This document shows, piece by piece, positions 1 to 7,086 of a stretch of DNA of 7,710 nucleotides. The notes beneath the pieces were generated by a model. The model made no database searches, was not told the origin of the DNA, and was given only the letters and a program-made list of their open reading frames with translations. The DNA is from Cellvibrionales bacterium UBA2511 (lineage in GTDB: Bacteria; Pseudomonadota; Gammaproteobacteria; Pseudomonadales; Porticoccaceae): NCBI GenBank assembly GCA_002341315.1, contig DDNV01000068.1:1-7710 (forward strand), read 5' to 3'. A program made the translations under genes and the position numbers. Numbering within the stretch: the first letter of the stretch is position 1; each line of letters opens with the position of its first letter.

Positions 1-510
1 ACGGTAATGGTGGTGTATCAGTTTGGTCTGACGGCGACCACCGCGCTGGCATTACTGTTCAGCTGGAGCCTGCTGGCGCTCACCGGCATTGATTTCAACG
101 AGCAATTACTGCCGGATGGCATTACCCTCCCCCTGCTCTGGCTGGGTTTGCTGGTCAACGTCAACGGCCTGTTCACTTCGCTGGACAGCGCGGTGATTGG
201 TGCGGCAGCAGGCTACCTCAGCCTCTGGACGGTGTTCTGGCTGTTCAAACTGGTGACCGGCAAGGAGGGCATGGGCCACGGGGATTTCAAACTGCTGGCA
301 GCGCTGGGGGCCTGGCTGGGCTGGCAACAATTGCTGTTGATCGTTTTACTGTCGTCGCTGGTGGGCGCTGTGGTGGGCCTGCTGATGGTTATTCTGCTGG
401 GGCGGGACAAGCAGATACCCATTCCGTTCGGCCCCTACCTGGCAGCAGCCGGCTGGATTGCCCTGCTCTGGGGCGAAGCTCTGACCACGAGTTACCTGAC
501 ACTGTTCTGA
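1..510 (+). CDS. pilD: Type IV prepilin peptidase / N-methyltransferase PilD, C-terminal part (5' truncated by window edge)
   Basis: PilD is an inner-membrane aspartic peptidase that cleaves the leader of type IV pilins and type II secretion pseudopilins and methylates the new N-terminus. The frame is open from base 1, so the ATG at base 7 is an internal Met, not a start. The 169 visible residues are the polytopic peptidase domain, with about five or six hydrophobic segments. Both catalytic aspartates of the family are present: the Asp of GIDFNEQLLPD (visible residue 31) and the Asp of GMGHGD (visible residue 95), the GxGD signature. Their 64-residue spacing matches that of the TcpJ pair (D125/D189). 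The conserved tail motif IPFGPYLAAAGW follows. PilD is usually near 290 residues, so roughly 120 N-terminal residues, including the cytoplasmic CxxC zinc-binding part, lie outside. The following coaE supports a pilB-pilC-pilD-coaE layout, with pilBC inferred upstream. The family call is secure; the symbol assumes the usual pil locus. Confidence 0.95.
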   Translation, partial: TVMVVYQFGLTATTALALLFSWSLLALTGIDFNEQLLPDGITLPLLWLGLLVNVNGLFTSLDSAVIGAAAGYLSLWTVFWLFKLVTGKEGMGHGDFKLLAALGAWLGWQQLLLIVLLSSLVGAVVGLLMVILLGRDKQIPIPFGPYLAAAGWIALLWGEALTTSYLTLF

Positions 511-513
511 CCG

Positions 514-541
514 ATGCCATCGACGAACGATGTTCGGGCAT
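514..541 (+). other. Imperfect hairpin just after the pilD stop, possible weak terminator
   Basis: Four bases after the pilD stop, ATGCC (514-518) can pair with GGCAT (537-541). Stacked inside it, CGAAC (524-528) pairs with GTTCG (532-536) across a GAT loop, with a five-base bulge (519-523) on the left arm. Only a weak TGTTTA stretch follows instead of a run of T, so this is not a convincing Rho-independent terminator. It could attenuate read-through from pilD into coaE or protect the pilD mRNA end. Ten base pairs in two blocks in a 96-base gap could also be chance. The rest of the gap shows no clear promoter; TATGCT at 554-559 is a possible -10 without a good -35. Confidence 0.25.
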
Positions 542-606
542 GTTTAGCTCGGCTATGCTTTCCTCCGTAATTAATGTCTTTTCAACTGTTCTGTGAGTGC
601 TCCATC

Positions 607-1215
607 ATGTTTACTGTAGGTCTGACCGGCGGCATCGGCAGCGGCAAAAGTGCCGTGGCACAGTTATTTCGAGAGCGCGGTATCACTGTGGTGGATGCCG
701 ATCAGGCGGCACGCGAGGCCGTGCTGCCCGGTTCGCCGGCATTGGCGGAAATCCGCGCCCATTTTGGGGCCGCGGTGCTGAATGATGACGGCTCAATGAA
801 CCGCGCCTGGTTGCGGGACGCGGTGTTTGCCGATCCCGAACAACGGCAGTGGCTGGAAGCTCTGTTACACCCGGCCATTGCAGTACTGATAGACGAGGCC
901 CTGAATAGCGCCACCAGTCCCTACGCCATTCTGGAATCGCCCCTGCTGCTGGAAACCTCGCAGCACACATTGGTGGACCGGGTATTGGTGGTGGATGTCA
1001 GCGAGGCGACCCAGGTGGCCCGTGCCGCGCGGCGTGACAGTAGCGATGAGGCACAGATTCGCGCCATTATGGACGCTCAGATCAGCCGCCATGGGCGGCT
1101 CGGCAGAGCGGATGACATCATCGATAATGATGGCCCGCTGACGGCCTTGGAACCGGCCGTGGCGGCGCTACATCAGCGCTATCTGGCGTTGGCAGCCCAG
1201 CACGCCGGGCAATAG
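607..1215 (+). CDS. coaE: Dephospho-CoA kinase CoaE
   Basis: CoaE phosphorylates the 3'-hydroxyl of dephospho-coenzyme A with ATP, the last step of CoA synthesis, in the cytoplasm. The 202-residue product matches the usual size (about 206 in E. coli). The P-loop GGIGSGKS is at residues 8-15, followed by VVDADQAAR (28-36), the LLHPAI motif (86-91), PLLLE (112-116) and VDRVLVVDV (123-131), then the Arg-rich lid region and DDIIDNDG, in the family order. I chose the ATG at 607 because the protein then begins with the canonical MFTVGLTGG and a GTGAG sits nine bases upstream. An in-frame ATG at 574 would add 11 residues without homologous character and has no ribosome binding site. The gene follows pilD by 96 bases and may be cotranscribed with it. 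Nothing is broken or unusual. The zapD gene that follows coaE in E. coli is absent here; yacG comes next. Confidence 0.97.
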   Translation: MFTVGLTGGIGSGKSAVAQLFRERGITVVDADQAAREAVLPGSPALAEIRAHFGAAVLNDDGSMNRAWLRDAVFADPEQRQWLEALLHPAIAVLIDEALNSATSPYAILESPLLLETSQHTLVDRVLVVDVSEATQVARAARRDSSDEAQIRAIMDAQISRHGRLGRADDIIDNDGPLTALEPAVAALHQRYLALAAQHAGQ

Positions 1216-1312
1216 AAAACTGCGAGAGCGGTCATAACAGAGGTGTCAGAAGCCCGGATGATAAATCGGTGAATATGCCGTAACATTCCGGCTTGCCCTT
1301 TATCGCTGCTAG

Positions 1313-1340
1313 CGTATGGCAAGTAACGTATGGCCAATAA
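1313..1340 (+). repeat. Two tandem imperfect 14-base repeats in the coaE-yacG gap
   Basis: CGTATGGCAAGTAA (1313-1326) is followed directly by CGTATGGCCAATAA (1327-1340); 12 of 14 positions agree. The pair lies 49-76 bases upstream of the possible GTG start of yacG, in a region where a promoter or operator would be expected. TTGCCC (1293-1298) lies 16 bases before TATGGC (1315-1320), a poor -35/-10 pair. An AT-rich block at about 1346-1370 is another possible promoter location. Function is unknown; it may be a regulator's direct-repeat site or a small chance duplication. The remaining part of the gap (1216-1312) shows nothing I can name. Confidence 0.4.
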
Positions 1341-1403
1341 CGGCCTGACTTTCAATGAATTAATAACAGCTCCATCCCTCCAACAATAGTGTCTGATGTC
1401 AGT

Positions 1404-1622
1404 ATGAATGAATCAAAAGCCCTTACCGTAAACTGCCCCACCTGCAAAAAAACCGTGATCTGGGGAGACGACTCACCCTATCGGCCATTTTGCGGCAAGC
1501 GCTGCCAGCAATTGGATTTTGGCGCCTGGGCCAGTGAACAGTTCAGCATTCCGGGCGATGAGACCATGCCGCCGGACGACGCGGATTCGGATGCCGAAAA
1601 CGGTGGTATCACCCGGCATTGA
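1404..1622 (+). CDS. yacG: DNA gyrase inhibitor YacG (small zinc-ribbon protein)
   Basis: YacG is a small cytoplasmic protein that binds one zinc ion through four cysteines; in E. coli it binds GyrB and blocks DNA binding by gyrase. From the ATG at 1404 it has 72 residues (E. coli about 65). Zinc ligands are Cys11 and Cys14 (in VNCPTC) and Cys30 and Cys34 (in PFCGKRC). The segment FGAWASEQF matches the conserved helix after the second cysteine pair, and the tail is acidic (DDADSDAEN), as in homologues. An in-frame GTG at 1389 would give 77 residues. Neither start has a clear Shine-Dalgarno sequence; 1404 is preferred because the conserved TVNCPTC block then starts near residue 8, close to its place in E. 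coli. The gene lies downstream of coaE, as in relatives, and converges on mutT with 49 bases between stops. Identity is secure; the start is uncertain. Confidence 0.93.
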   Translation: MNESKALTVNCPTCKKTVIWGDDSPYRPFCGKRCQQLDFGAWASEQFSIPGDETMPPDDADSDAENGGITRH

Positions 1623-1671
1623 CCTGCCATCTGCCTGGCCCGGCGCCGGTGCTGGTGGGGGACGGGATCAG
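1623..1671. other. Convergent yacG/mutT intergenic region without a clear terminator
   Basis: This 49-base gap separates the two opposing gene clusters. It holds a perfect ten-base palindrome CCGGCGCCGG (1640-1649) in a GC-rich stretch, but it has no loop, and no run of T or A follows on either strand. A normal Rho-independent terminator is therefore not visible for either cluster. Termination may be Rho-dependent, or the transcripts may overlap into the opposing gene. Confidence 0.35.
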
Positions 1672-2076
1672 TCAGTCCGGCTGTAACGCTAATTGCAGTG
1701 CATCGATAATCGGCTGATTAGCGGCGGGAAACGCGTAGTCTGCCAATTCAGCCACTGTCACCCATTGTAGCGGCTGGCCCTCGTTGCCTTGTGGCTGGCC
1801 AGAAAATGCCCGCACCCACCACACATCCAGCAGAACCGCCTTGTCGGCGTAATCGTGTCGCACCTCGAGAAAGGGCTCGGCGGACTGCACCGAAATCGCC
1901 AACTCCTCGCGAAGTTCGCGGTGCAGGGCGGCCGCCACGGTTTCATCCGGCTCGACCTTGCCGCCGGGAAATTCCCACAGTCCACCCTGATGCTTATGTT
2001 CGGGCCGTCTGGCAATCAGGATGCGCTGGTCTGCCGCCAAAATCACCGCCGCCGCCACATGAATGCGTGGGGTCAA
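1672..2076 (-). CDS. mutT: 8-oxo-dGTP diphosphatase MutT (Nudix hydrolase)
   Basis: MutT hydrolyses 8-oxo-dGTP to the monophosphate, keeping oxidised guanine out of DNA. The 134-residue product has the family size (129 in E. coli) and the WEFPGGK motif typical of MutT. The Nudix box (GX5EX7REUXEEXGU) spans residues 39-61: Gly39, Glu45, Arg53-Glu54, Glu57-Glu58. The usual glycine near its end is Ala60 (REELAI); the metal-binding glutamates are intact, so activity is expected. The start is a TTG at 2074-2076 whose bases overlap the argJ stop (TTGA), which suggests translational coupling. The next in-frame candidate is a GTG at codon 7, but it would remove RIH ahead of the first beta strand. The protein ends soon after the Nudix fold, so the thiamine-phosphate-synthase-like domain fused to MutT in some gammaproteobacteria is absent. 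It is last in the lpxC-secA-argJ-mutT series. A different Nudix substrate is possible but less likely in this context. Confidence 0.93.
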   Translation of the reverse strand: MTPRIHVAAAVILAADQRILIARRPEHKHQGGLWEFPGGKVEPDETVAAALHRELREELAISVQSAEPFLEVRHDYADKAVLLDVWWVRAFSGQPQGNEGQPLQWVTVAELADYAFPAANQPIIDALQLALQPD

Positions 2077-3290
2077 GTGCGGTATTCCGCGTTGATGGTG
2101 ACGTACTCGTGGGAAAAGTCGGTGGTCCAGACAGTTTCTCTGGCTTCGCCACGGTTGAGGCGAATTTCGATAGTAATTTCTTCCTGACTCATCACCGATT
2201 GGCCCAGTTGCTCGGTGTAACTGGCGGCGCGTCCACCGTCTTCAGCGATCAGCACGTCGTCGAGGTAGACCTGAATGGCGTCCACGTTGAGACCGGCAAT
2301 CCCGGCCCGACCAATGGCGGCCAGAATCCGCCCCCAGTTGGGATCCGAGGCAAACAGGGCGGTTTTCACCAACGGCGATTCCGCCACGGTATAAGCCACC
2401 GCCAGACATTCGGCACTGTCACCGCCACCGGTGACACGCACGGTGACAAACTTAGTGGCCCCTTCGCCATCCCGGATGACCTGCTGCGCCAGGGAGATAA
2501 ACACCTCGATTACCGCCAGCTCAAAACGGGTCTGCTCCTCGGCGGACAACTCGTCAATATCCAGATTCGATGCACCGGTGGCCACCAGCATGGCTGCATC
2601 GTTGGTGGACGTATCGCCATCCACGGTTATGCGATTGAAGGAGCATTCTGCGGCCGTACTGACCAGTGTCTGCAAACGGGTTGCCGAGATTTGGGCATCG
2701 GTGGCCACATAGGCCAGCATGGTGGCCATGTTCGGTTTGATCATCCCGGAGCCCTTGGCAATGCCGGTGATGGTGATGGACTGCCCCGCCAGGATCAGCT
2801 GGACGCTGGCGCCTTTGGGGCGTGTATCGGTGGTGAGAATGCTTTTGGCCGCGCTGGTCCAGCCATCCTCACCCAGAGCGTCAATGGCGTTTGGCAGGGC
2901 AGCCAGGATTTTTTCCACCGGCAGTGGTTCGCCGATCACCCCGGTGGAAAATGGCAATACTGCAGTGGGTTCCACGTCACCGAGTTCGGCGACTTTCTCG
3001 CAGACCCGGGCCGCGTTAATACGGCCCGACTTACCCGTTCCCGCGTTGGCATTACCGGTATTGGTCACCAGGTAACGAGTGGCAGTTCCGGCAAGATGCG
3101 CTTTGGCCAGCTGAACCGGCGCTGCGCAAAAGGCGTTTTGGGTGAACACGCCAGCGGCGCGTCCTCCCGGCGCAATCGCCATCAGCACCAGATCCTCGCG
3201 GCCGGGCTTTTTGATACCCGCACTGGCTGTACCGAGCTGGAAACCCGGCACCGGGTGCATTACCGGAAAACAGTCTTCGCCAACGGCCAT
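2073..3290 (-). CDS. argJ: Glutamate N-acetyltransferase / ornithine acetyltransferase ArgJ
   Basis: ArgJ transfers the acetyl group of N-acetylornithine to glutamate, releasing ornithine for arginine synthesis and recycling the acetyl group; bifunctional members also use acetyl-CoA. The 405-residue length is typical. ArgJ is made as a precursor that cleaves itself between Ala and Thr; that site is present in KPNMATML, Ala189/Thr190, and Thr190 would be the nucleophile of the beta chain. FSTGVIGEPLP (residues 114-124) carries the conserved Thr-Gly of the oxyanion hole. The C-terminus, with WTTDFSHEYV and INAEYRT, fits the conserved family ending. The ATG at 3288-3290 has AAAGAG nine bases upstream (3300-3305). 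It starts 56 bases after secA and overlaps mutT by four bases, so it is probably cotranscribed with both. E. coli uses argE elsewhere instead, so argJ here separates this lineage from the enterics. Whether it is mono- or bifunctional cannot be read from sequence alone. Confidence 0.96.
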   Translation of the reverse strand: MAVGEDCFPVMHPVPGFQLGTASAGIKKPGREDLVLMAIAPGGRAAGVFTQNAFCAAPVQLAKAHLAGTATRYLVTNTGNANAGTGKSGRINAARVCEKVAELGDVEPTAVLPFSTGVIGEPLPVEKILAALPNAIDALGEDGWTSAAKSILTTDTRPKGASVQLILAGQSITITGIAKGSGMIKPNMATMLAYVATDAQISATRLQTLVSTAAECSFNRITVDGDTSTNDAAMLVATGASNLDIDELSAEEQTRFELAVIEVFISLAQQVIRDGEGATKFVTVRVTGGGDSAECLAVAYTVAESPLVKTALFASDPNWGRILAAIGRAGIAGLNVDAIQVYLDDVLIAEDGGRAASYTEQLGQSVMSQEEITIEIRLNRGEARETVWTTDFSHEYVTINAEYRT

Positions 3291-3299
3291 GATGTCTGT

Positions 3300-3305
3300 C
3301 TCTTT
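3300..3305 (-). promoter_or_regulatory. Ribosome binding site of argJ
   Basis: AAAGAG on the minus strand lies nine bases before the argJ ATG and supports that start. The 56-base gap after secA has no visible terminator, so argJ translation is probably initiated on the secA message. Confidence 0.55.
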
Positions 3306-3346
3306 ATGTTTTCGCTATGGGCGCACGTCGCAGGGCCTGAACCCAC

Positions 3347-6046
3347 TCACGACAGACGTCCGTGACACTGTTTGTATTTTTTTCCACTGCCGCAGGGACA
3401 GGGGTCATTCCGGCCCACCTTGCGACCTTCCCGGACAAACGGTTGCTCCGGGTTTCCCTGTTGCTGTGCAGGCGATTGCCCACCCAGCGCCGATACTTCG
3501 TCGTGCTGCATCTGCAACTGCTGACGCTGCTGTGCTTCCCGCTGCTGCCGCTCCAGGGCTTCAATTTCCTCGTGACTGCGGACTTCGACGCGACAGAGAA
3601 ACTTGATGGTCTCAAGCTTGATATTATCGAGCATTTCCCGGAACAGCATGAAAGATTCACGCTTGTATTCCTGTTTGGGGTTTTTCGCCGCGTAGGCCCG
3701 CAAACCGATGCCCTGGCGGAGGTGATCCATGTTCGATAGATGCTCTTTCCAGAGGGTATCGAGCACCTGCAGCATCACCTGCCGTTCAATGGTGCGGATA
3801 TCCTCGCCGATGCTCTGGGCTTTTTGCTCATAGCGCTCGCTCATCGCCTGCTGGATACGATTGCGAAGACCCTCCTCGTGCAGTCGGGAATCCTCATCCA
3901 GCCACTGTTGAACCGGCAGTTTCAGCCCGAATTCTGTGGTGAGGTGTTCCTCCAGTCCGGGAATGTCCCACTGCTCAGCGAGACTCTGGGGCGGCACAAA
4001 ATAGTCAATCGCCTGATTGACCACATCGGCCATGATGTTCGTGATCACATCGGCGATATGATCGGCCGACAGCAGGTCTTCGCGCTGCTGATAAATGACC
4101 TGCCGCTGATCGTTGGCCACATCATCGTATTCCAGCAGGTTTTTCCGGATATCAAAGTTGCGACCTTCGACCTTGCGCTGCGCCTTTTCAATGGCACCGG
4201 TCACCATGCGATGCTCAATGGCTTCGCCTTTTTCCATACCCAGGGCGCGCATCATGTTCTTGACCCGGTCCGAGGCAAACAGGCGCATCAACTGGTCTTC
4301 CAGTGACAGATAGAAGCGGGTAACACCGGGATCGCCCTGACGTCCGGCCCGACCGCGCAACTGGTTGTCAATCCGGCGGGATTCGTGGCGCTCGGTACCG
4401 AGAATGTGCAGGCCACCGGCGGCAATGACAGCATCGTGGCGTTCCTGCCAGGCCTCTTTGACTGCTGCAATTTTTGCCTCGTCCGGATTGGTCAGCTCAG
4501 CAATCTCGGCCTCCAGATTGCCCCCCAACACGATATCCGTGCCGCGACCCGCCATATTGGTGGCAATGGTGACAGCGCCCGGTCGCCCCGCCTGGGCGAT
4601 AATCACCGCCTCTTTTTCATGCTGCTTGGCGTTCAGAACCTGGTGGGGAATTTTCGCTTCCCGAAGGCGGGCCGCCATGGCCTCCGAGGTTTCGATGGAA
4701 GCTGTCCCCACCAGTACCGGCGCCTTTTTTTCAATACAGGCACGGATATCTTCCACCACGGCATCGTATTTTTCCTCGGTGGAGAGGTAGATCAGGTCGT
4801 TGAGGTCTTTTCGGGCCAGCGGTTTATTGGAGGGTATGACCACCACCGGCAAACCGTAAATCTGATGAAATTCGTAGGCCTCAGTATCTGCGGTACCGGT
4901 CATGCCCGCCAGTTTTTCGTAGAGACGGAAGTAATTCTGGAAGGTAGTGGAGGCCAGTGTCTGGCTCTCGCTCTTGATCTTCACTCCTTCCTTCGCTTCG
5001 ATGGCCTGGTGCAACCCCTCGGAGAGACGCCGGCCCGACATGGTGCGCCCCGTGTGCTCATCGATCAGGACGACCTCGCCTTCCTGAATGATGTACTCGA
5101 CATCCCGGTGGAACAGGTAGTGCGCCTTGAGAGCGGACTGCACGTGGTGCAACATGCCCAGGTTGGATGCATTGTAGAGGCTATCACCGGACTGAAGTAA
5201 GCCATCACTTTCAAGCAATGACTCTATTTTCTTGTGGCCTTCTTCGGTGAGTTCTATCTGGCGGGTTTTTTCATCGATAATGAAGTCGCCGGGTTCTTCA
5301 TCGCTGTGGGGCTTCAGCATCGGCATCATACTGTTCATGCGCTTGTACAGGGCCGAGCTGTCCTGTGCCGCACCGGAGATGATCAGTGGCGTCCTGGCTT
5401 CATCGATCAGGATGGAATCCACTTCATCCACGATGGCAAAATTCTGACCCCGCTGAACCCGGTCATCGAGCCTCAGCACCATATTGTCGCGCAGATAATC
5501 AAAGCCGAATTCGTTATTGGTACCGTAGGTAATGTCCGCCTGGTAGGCCCGTTTTTTGTCCTCTGGCAACTGCTGGGACATAATCGCGCCCACACTCAGA
5601 CCGAGAAATTCGTAGACCGGAGACATCCATTCGGCATCCCGCCGGGCCAGGTATTCGTTCACGGTAACCACATGGACGGCGTCACCAGCGAGGGTGTTGA
5701 GATAGGCCGGCAGGGTCGCCACCAGCGTTTTACCCTCACCCGTGCGCATCTCCGCAATGCGTCCCTGATGCAGCGTCAGACCACCGATCATCTGCACATC
5801 GAAGTGGCGCAGCCCGAGGGTTCGTCTGGCGGCCTCGCGCACTACGGCAAAGGCTTCCGGGAGCAGCTGGTCGAGAGATTCCCTCTCGCTGACACGTTGT
5901 CTGAACTCGGTGGTTTTGGCTTTTATCTGGTCGTCGGTGAGCTCCACAAGAATCGGTTCAAATGCGTTGATCTGACGAACAGTCTTCCACATTTTTTTGA
6001 TTTCACGGTCATTTTTACTGCCAAGAAGCTTCTTTAAGAGTTTCAT
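3347..6046 (-). CDS. secA: Preprotein translocase ATPase SecA
   Basis: SecA is the ATP-driven motor that pushes unfolded preproteins through SecYEG; it cycles between cytoplasm and inner membrane. From the ATG at 6046 it has 899 residues (901 in E. coli). Visible in order: Walker A RTGEGKT (101-107); [19 protein letters not shown] (171-189); the DEVD box (207-210) followed by [10 protein letters not shown]; in the second nucleotide-binding domain [29 protein letters not shown] and RGRAGRQGD; in the helical scaffold region [20 protein letters not shown]; a Gln-rich linker; and the C-terminal zinc site Cys883, Cys885, Cys894, His895 that binds SecB and phospholipid. The start was chosen because [13 protein letters not shown] matches the family N-terminus and GGA lies seven bases upstream. 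A TTG at 6076 would add ten residues and is unlikely. An M23 peptidase gene precedes it, with no secM-like arrest gene in the 77-base gap, so the enteric secretion-feedback control is not visible. Intact and ordinary. Confidence 0.99.
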   Translation of the reverse strand: MKLLKKLLGSKNDREIKKMWKTVRQINAFEPILVELTDDQIKAKTTEFRQRVSERESLDQLLPEAFAVVREAARRTLGLRHFDVQMIGGLTLHQGRIAEMRTGEGKTLVATLPAYLNTLAGDAVHVVTVNEYLARRDAEWMSPVYEFLGLSVGAIMSQQLPEDKKRAYQADITYGTNNEFGFDYLRDNMVLRLDDRVQRGQNFAIVDEVDSILIDEARTPLIISGAAQDSSALYKRMNSMMPMLKPHSDEEPGDFIIDEKTRQIELTEEGHKKIESLLESDGLLQSGDSLYNASNLGMLHHVQSALKAHYLFHRDVEYIIQEGEVVLIDEHTGRTMSGRRLSEGLHQAIEAKEGVKIKSESQTLASTTFQNYFRLYEKLAGMTGTADTEAYEFHQIYGLPVVVIPSNKPLARKDLNDLIYLSTEEKYDAVVEDIRACIEKKAPVLVGTASIETSEAMAARLREAKIPHQVLNAKQHEKEAVIIAQAGRPGAVTIATNMAGRGTDIVLGGNLEAEIAELTNPDEAKIAAVKEAWQERHDAVIAAGGLHILGTERHESRRIDNQLRGRAGRQGDPGVTRFYLSLEDQLMRLFASDRVKNMMRALGMEKGEAIEHRMVTGAIEKAQRKVEGRNFDIRKNLLEYDDVANDQRQVIYQQREDLLSADHIADVITNIMADVVNQAIDYFVPPQSLAEQWDIPGLEEHLTTEFGLKLPVQQWLDEDSRLHEEGLRNRIQQAMSERYEQKAQSIGEDIRTIERQVMLQVLDTLWKEHLSNMDHLRQGIGLRAYAAKNPKQEYKRESFMLFREMLDNIKLETIKFLCRVEVRSHEEIEALERQQREAQQRQQLQMQHDEVSALGGQSPAQQQGNPEQPFVREGRKVGRNDPCPCGSGKKYKQCHGRLS

Positions 6047-6123
6047 TATCAAATCCAGTATCACAAGATGCGCCAATGCGCCCTGAAAAACGTGCGGGTG
6101 TGGGGTTTGAACAGATGGGAGCG
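6047..6123 (-). promoter_or_regulatory. Leader region between the M23 peptidase gene and secA, with the secA ribosome binding site
   Basis: The gap holds GGA (6054-6056), seven bases before the secA ATG, as ribosome binding site. Two tandem octamers, ATGCGCCA (6068-6075) and ATGCGCCC (6076-6083), read on the plus strand, lie just upstream. On the minus strand TGTGATACT resembles an extended -10 element but lacks a good -35, so a dedicated secA promoter is only possible. No hairpin followed by a T run is seen, so read-through from the peptidase gene is likely. There is no open frame of SecM type. Confidence 0.4.
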
Positions 6124-7044
6124 CTAGCGGATGGTGCGTCGGATATAACTGGCCGGATCGACCGAACGACCATTCTTGTAGACTTCGAAGTGAACGTGGG
6201 GACCGGTTGAGCGGCCGCTACTGCCCATCAGGGCAATCACATCACCCTGCTTGACGGTATCGCCCGCCTTCACCAGGTTTTCGCGGTTGTGGGCATAGCG
6301 TGTCAGGTAACCTTCACCGTGATCCACCTCGACCAGTTCACCATAGCCGCTGTGTCGACCCGCCCGGGTGACCACACCAGAGGCAACCGCAACGATCTGA
6401 TCCCCTTCCTGGCCGGCAAAATCGATGCCGTTATGCCAGGCGCGGTGGCCACTAAAAGGATCGGTTCGCCTGCCGTAGCGGGAGGACAGCCAACCTTTCA
6501 GAACCGGCCGTCCAGCCGGTTGGCTCTGACCATTAAGCTGGCGGTCCAGCATCAGTGATTCGAGGACACCGAGCTGGCCTTCACGGTTTTCTACCTGGGA
6601 CTGAAGCTGGGCGAACATGAGGTCCAGTTCAGTGTGGCTGTACTCAAGCGCGAGGGGCTCCAGCTCTGGGCCACCGATAGCCGGTTGTAGGCTGAAATCA
6701 AACTCACCGTCTTCGAGATCGGCGAGGCTTGCCAGCCGCGCTCCCAGTGCATCCAATCGCAACAGGCGGGTTTGCAGGGCAGCCAGTTTTTTGGTGAGAG
6801 CCGCCACCTTTTGTCTGGCCTCTTCACGGCCCGCGTCGAGATTGGCCTGCTGCTCGGCCAGCTCCTGCTGCATGTAGTCCATCAGCCGGTCATCCACCTT
6901 GCTTTCACCGAGCTGCATGCCGAGGTATATGCCACCGGACACAGGCAAACCCAGCAGGCACATGGACAACAGGAATTTGGCCCAGTTGTTCAGGGTCAGC
7001 GTCCAGGTTTTTCCCTTGCGGTTACCGATAAAAATGATATTCAC
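6124..7044 (-). CDS. Membrane-anchored M23 (LytM/peptidase) family metalloendopeptidase
   Basis: This is a zinc peptidase of the LytM type, expected to cut or regulate cutting of peptidoglycan cross-links in the periplasm. From the GTG at 7044 it has 306 residues. A basic N-terminus (NRKGK) precedes one hydrophobic segment (about 24-43), an uncleaved anchor by appearance. Residues about 51-107 form a charged, Gln/Glu/Leu-rich probable coiled coil, with a second helical stretch at about 136-169. The M23 domain begins near [11 protein letters not shown]; the zinc site is His204 and Asp208 (HNGID) plus His285 of HVHFEV, with His252 and His283 as the other active-site histidines, so the enzyme should be active, unlike degenerate LytM activators such as EnvC. 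The GTG was chosen because GAGGGTGA lies ten bases upstream; a TTG at 7077 would add 11 residues and is less likely. It sits 42 bases after lpxC and 77 before secA, a place where Pseudomonas relatives carry a similar gene. The exact substrate is unknown. Confidence 0.92.
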   Translation of the reverse strand: MNIIFIGNRKGKTWTLTLNNWAKFLLSMCLLGLPVSGGIYLGMQLGESKVDDRLMDYMQQELAEQQANLDAGREEARQKVAALTKKLAALQTRLLRLDALGARLASLADLEDGEFDFSLQPAIGGPELEPLALEYSHTELDLMFAQLQSQVENREGQLGVLESLMLDRQLNGQSQPAGRPVLKGWLSSRYGRRTDPFSGHRAWHNGIDFAGQEGDQIVAVASGVVTRAGRHSGYGELVEVDHGEGYLTRYAHNRENLVKAGDTVKQGDVIALMGSSGRSTGPHVHFEVYKNGRSVDPASYIRRTIR

Positions 7045-7054
7045 GGGTTGACGA

Positions 7055-7062
7055 TCACCCTC
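7055..7062 (-). promoter_or_regulatory. Ribosome binding site that fixes the GTG start of the M23 peptidase gene
   Basis: GAGGGTGA on the minus strand, close to the anti-16S consensus GGAGGTGA, lies ten bases before the GTG at 7042-7044. It decides that start over the TTG at 7075-7077, which would put this sequence inside the coding region. The whole lpxC-M23 gap is 42 bases, with no terminator visible. Confidence 0.6.
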
Positions 7063-7086
7063 TTTGGCTCTGCACAACAGCTCACG

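Noticed and set aside
574..606. Upstream ATG at 574 as coaE start
   Set aside because: It adds MSFQLFCECSI before the canonical MFTVGLTGG and has no Shine-Dalgarno sequence, while the ATG at 607 has GTGAG nine bases before it.
1277..1292. GCCG...CGGC inverted repeat after coaE as a terminator
   Set aside because: The stem is only four base pairs with an eight-base loop and is followed by TTGCCCTTT rather than a T run.
1791..3365. A 524-residue plus-strand open frame antisense to mutT and argJ
   Set aside because: It runs opposite two clearly recognisable genes, has low-complexity Pro/Arg/Gly/His-rich composition, no recognisable domain and no ribosome binding site; long shadow frames are common opposite GC-rich genes.
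4385..6037. Plus-strand open frames of about 270 residues (4385-5200 and 5234-6037) antisense to secA
   Set aside because: They lie wholly within secA, whose minus-strand frame carries every SecA motif; their translations match no family and they are shadows of codon bias.
6047..6076. TTG at 6076 as secA start
   Set aside because: SecA proteins begin at the equivalent of [10 protein letters not shown]; the ATG at 6046 has a well-placed GGA, while the extension would use a rare start codon.
6047..6123. A SecM-like arrest peptide gene before secA
   Set aside because: The 77-base gap is too short for SecM, and no open frame with an arrest-like sequence is present.
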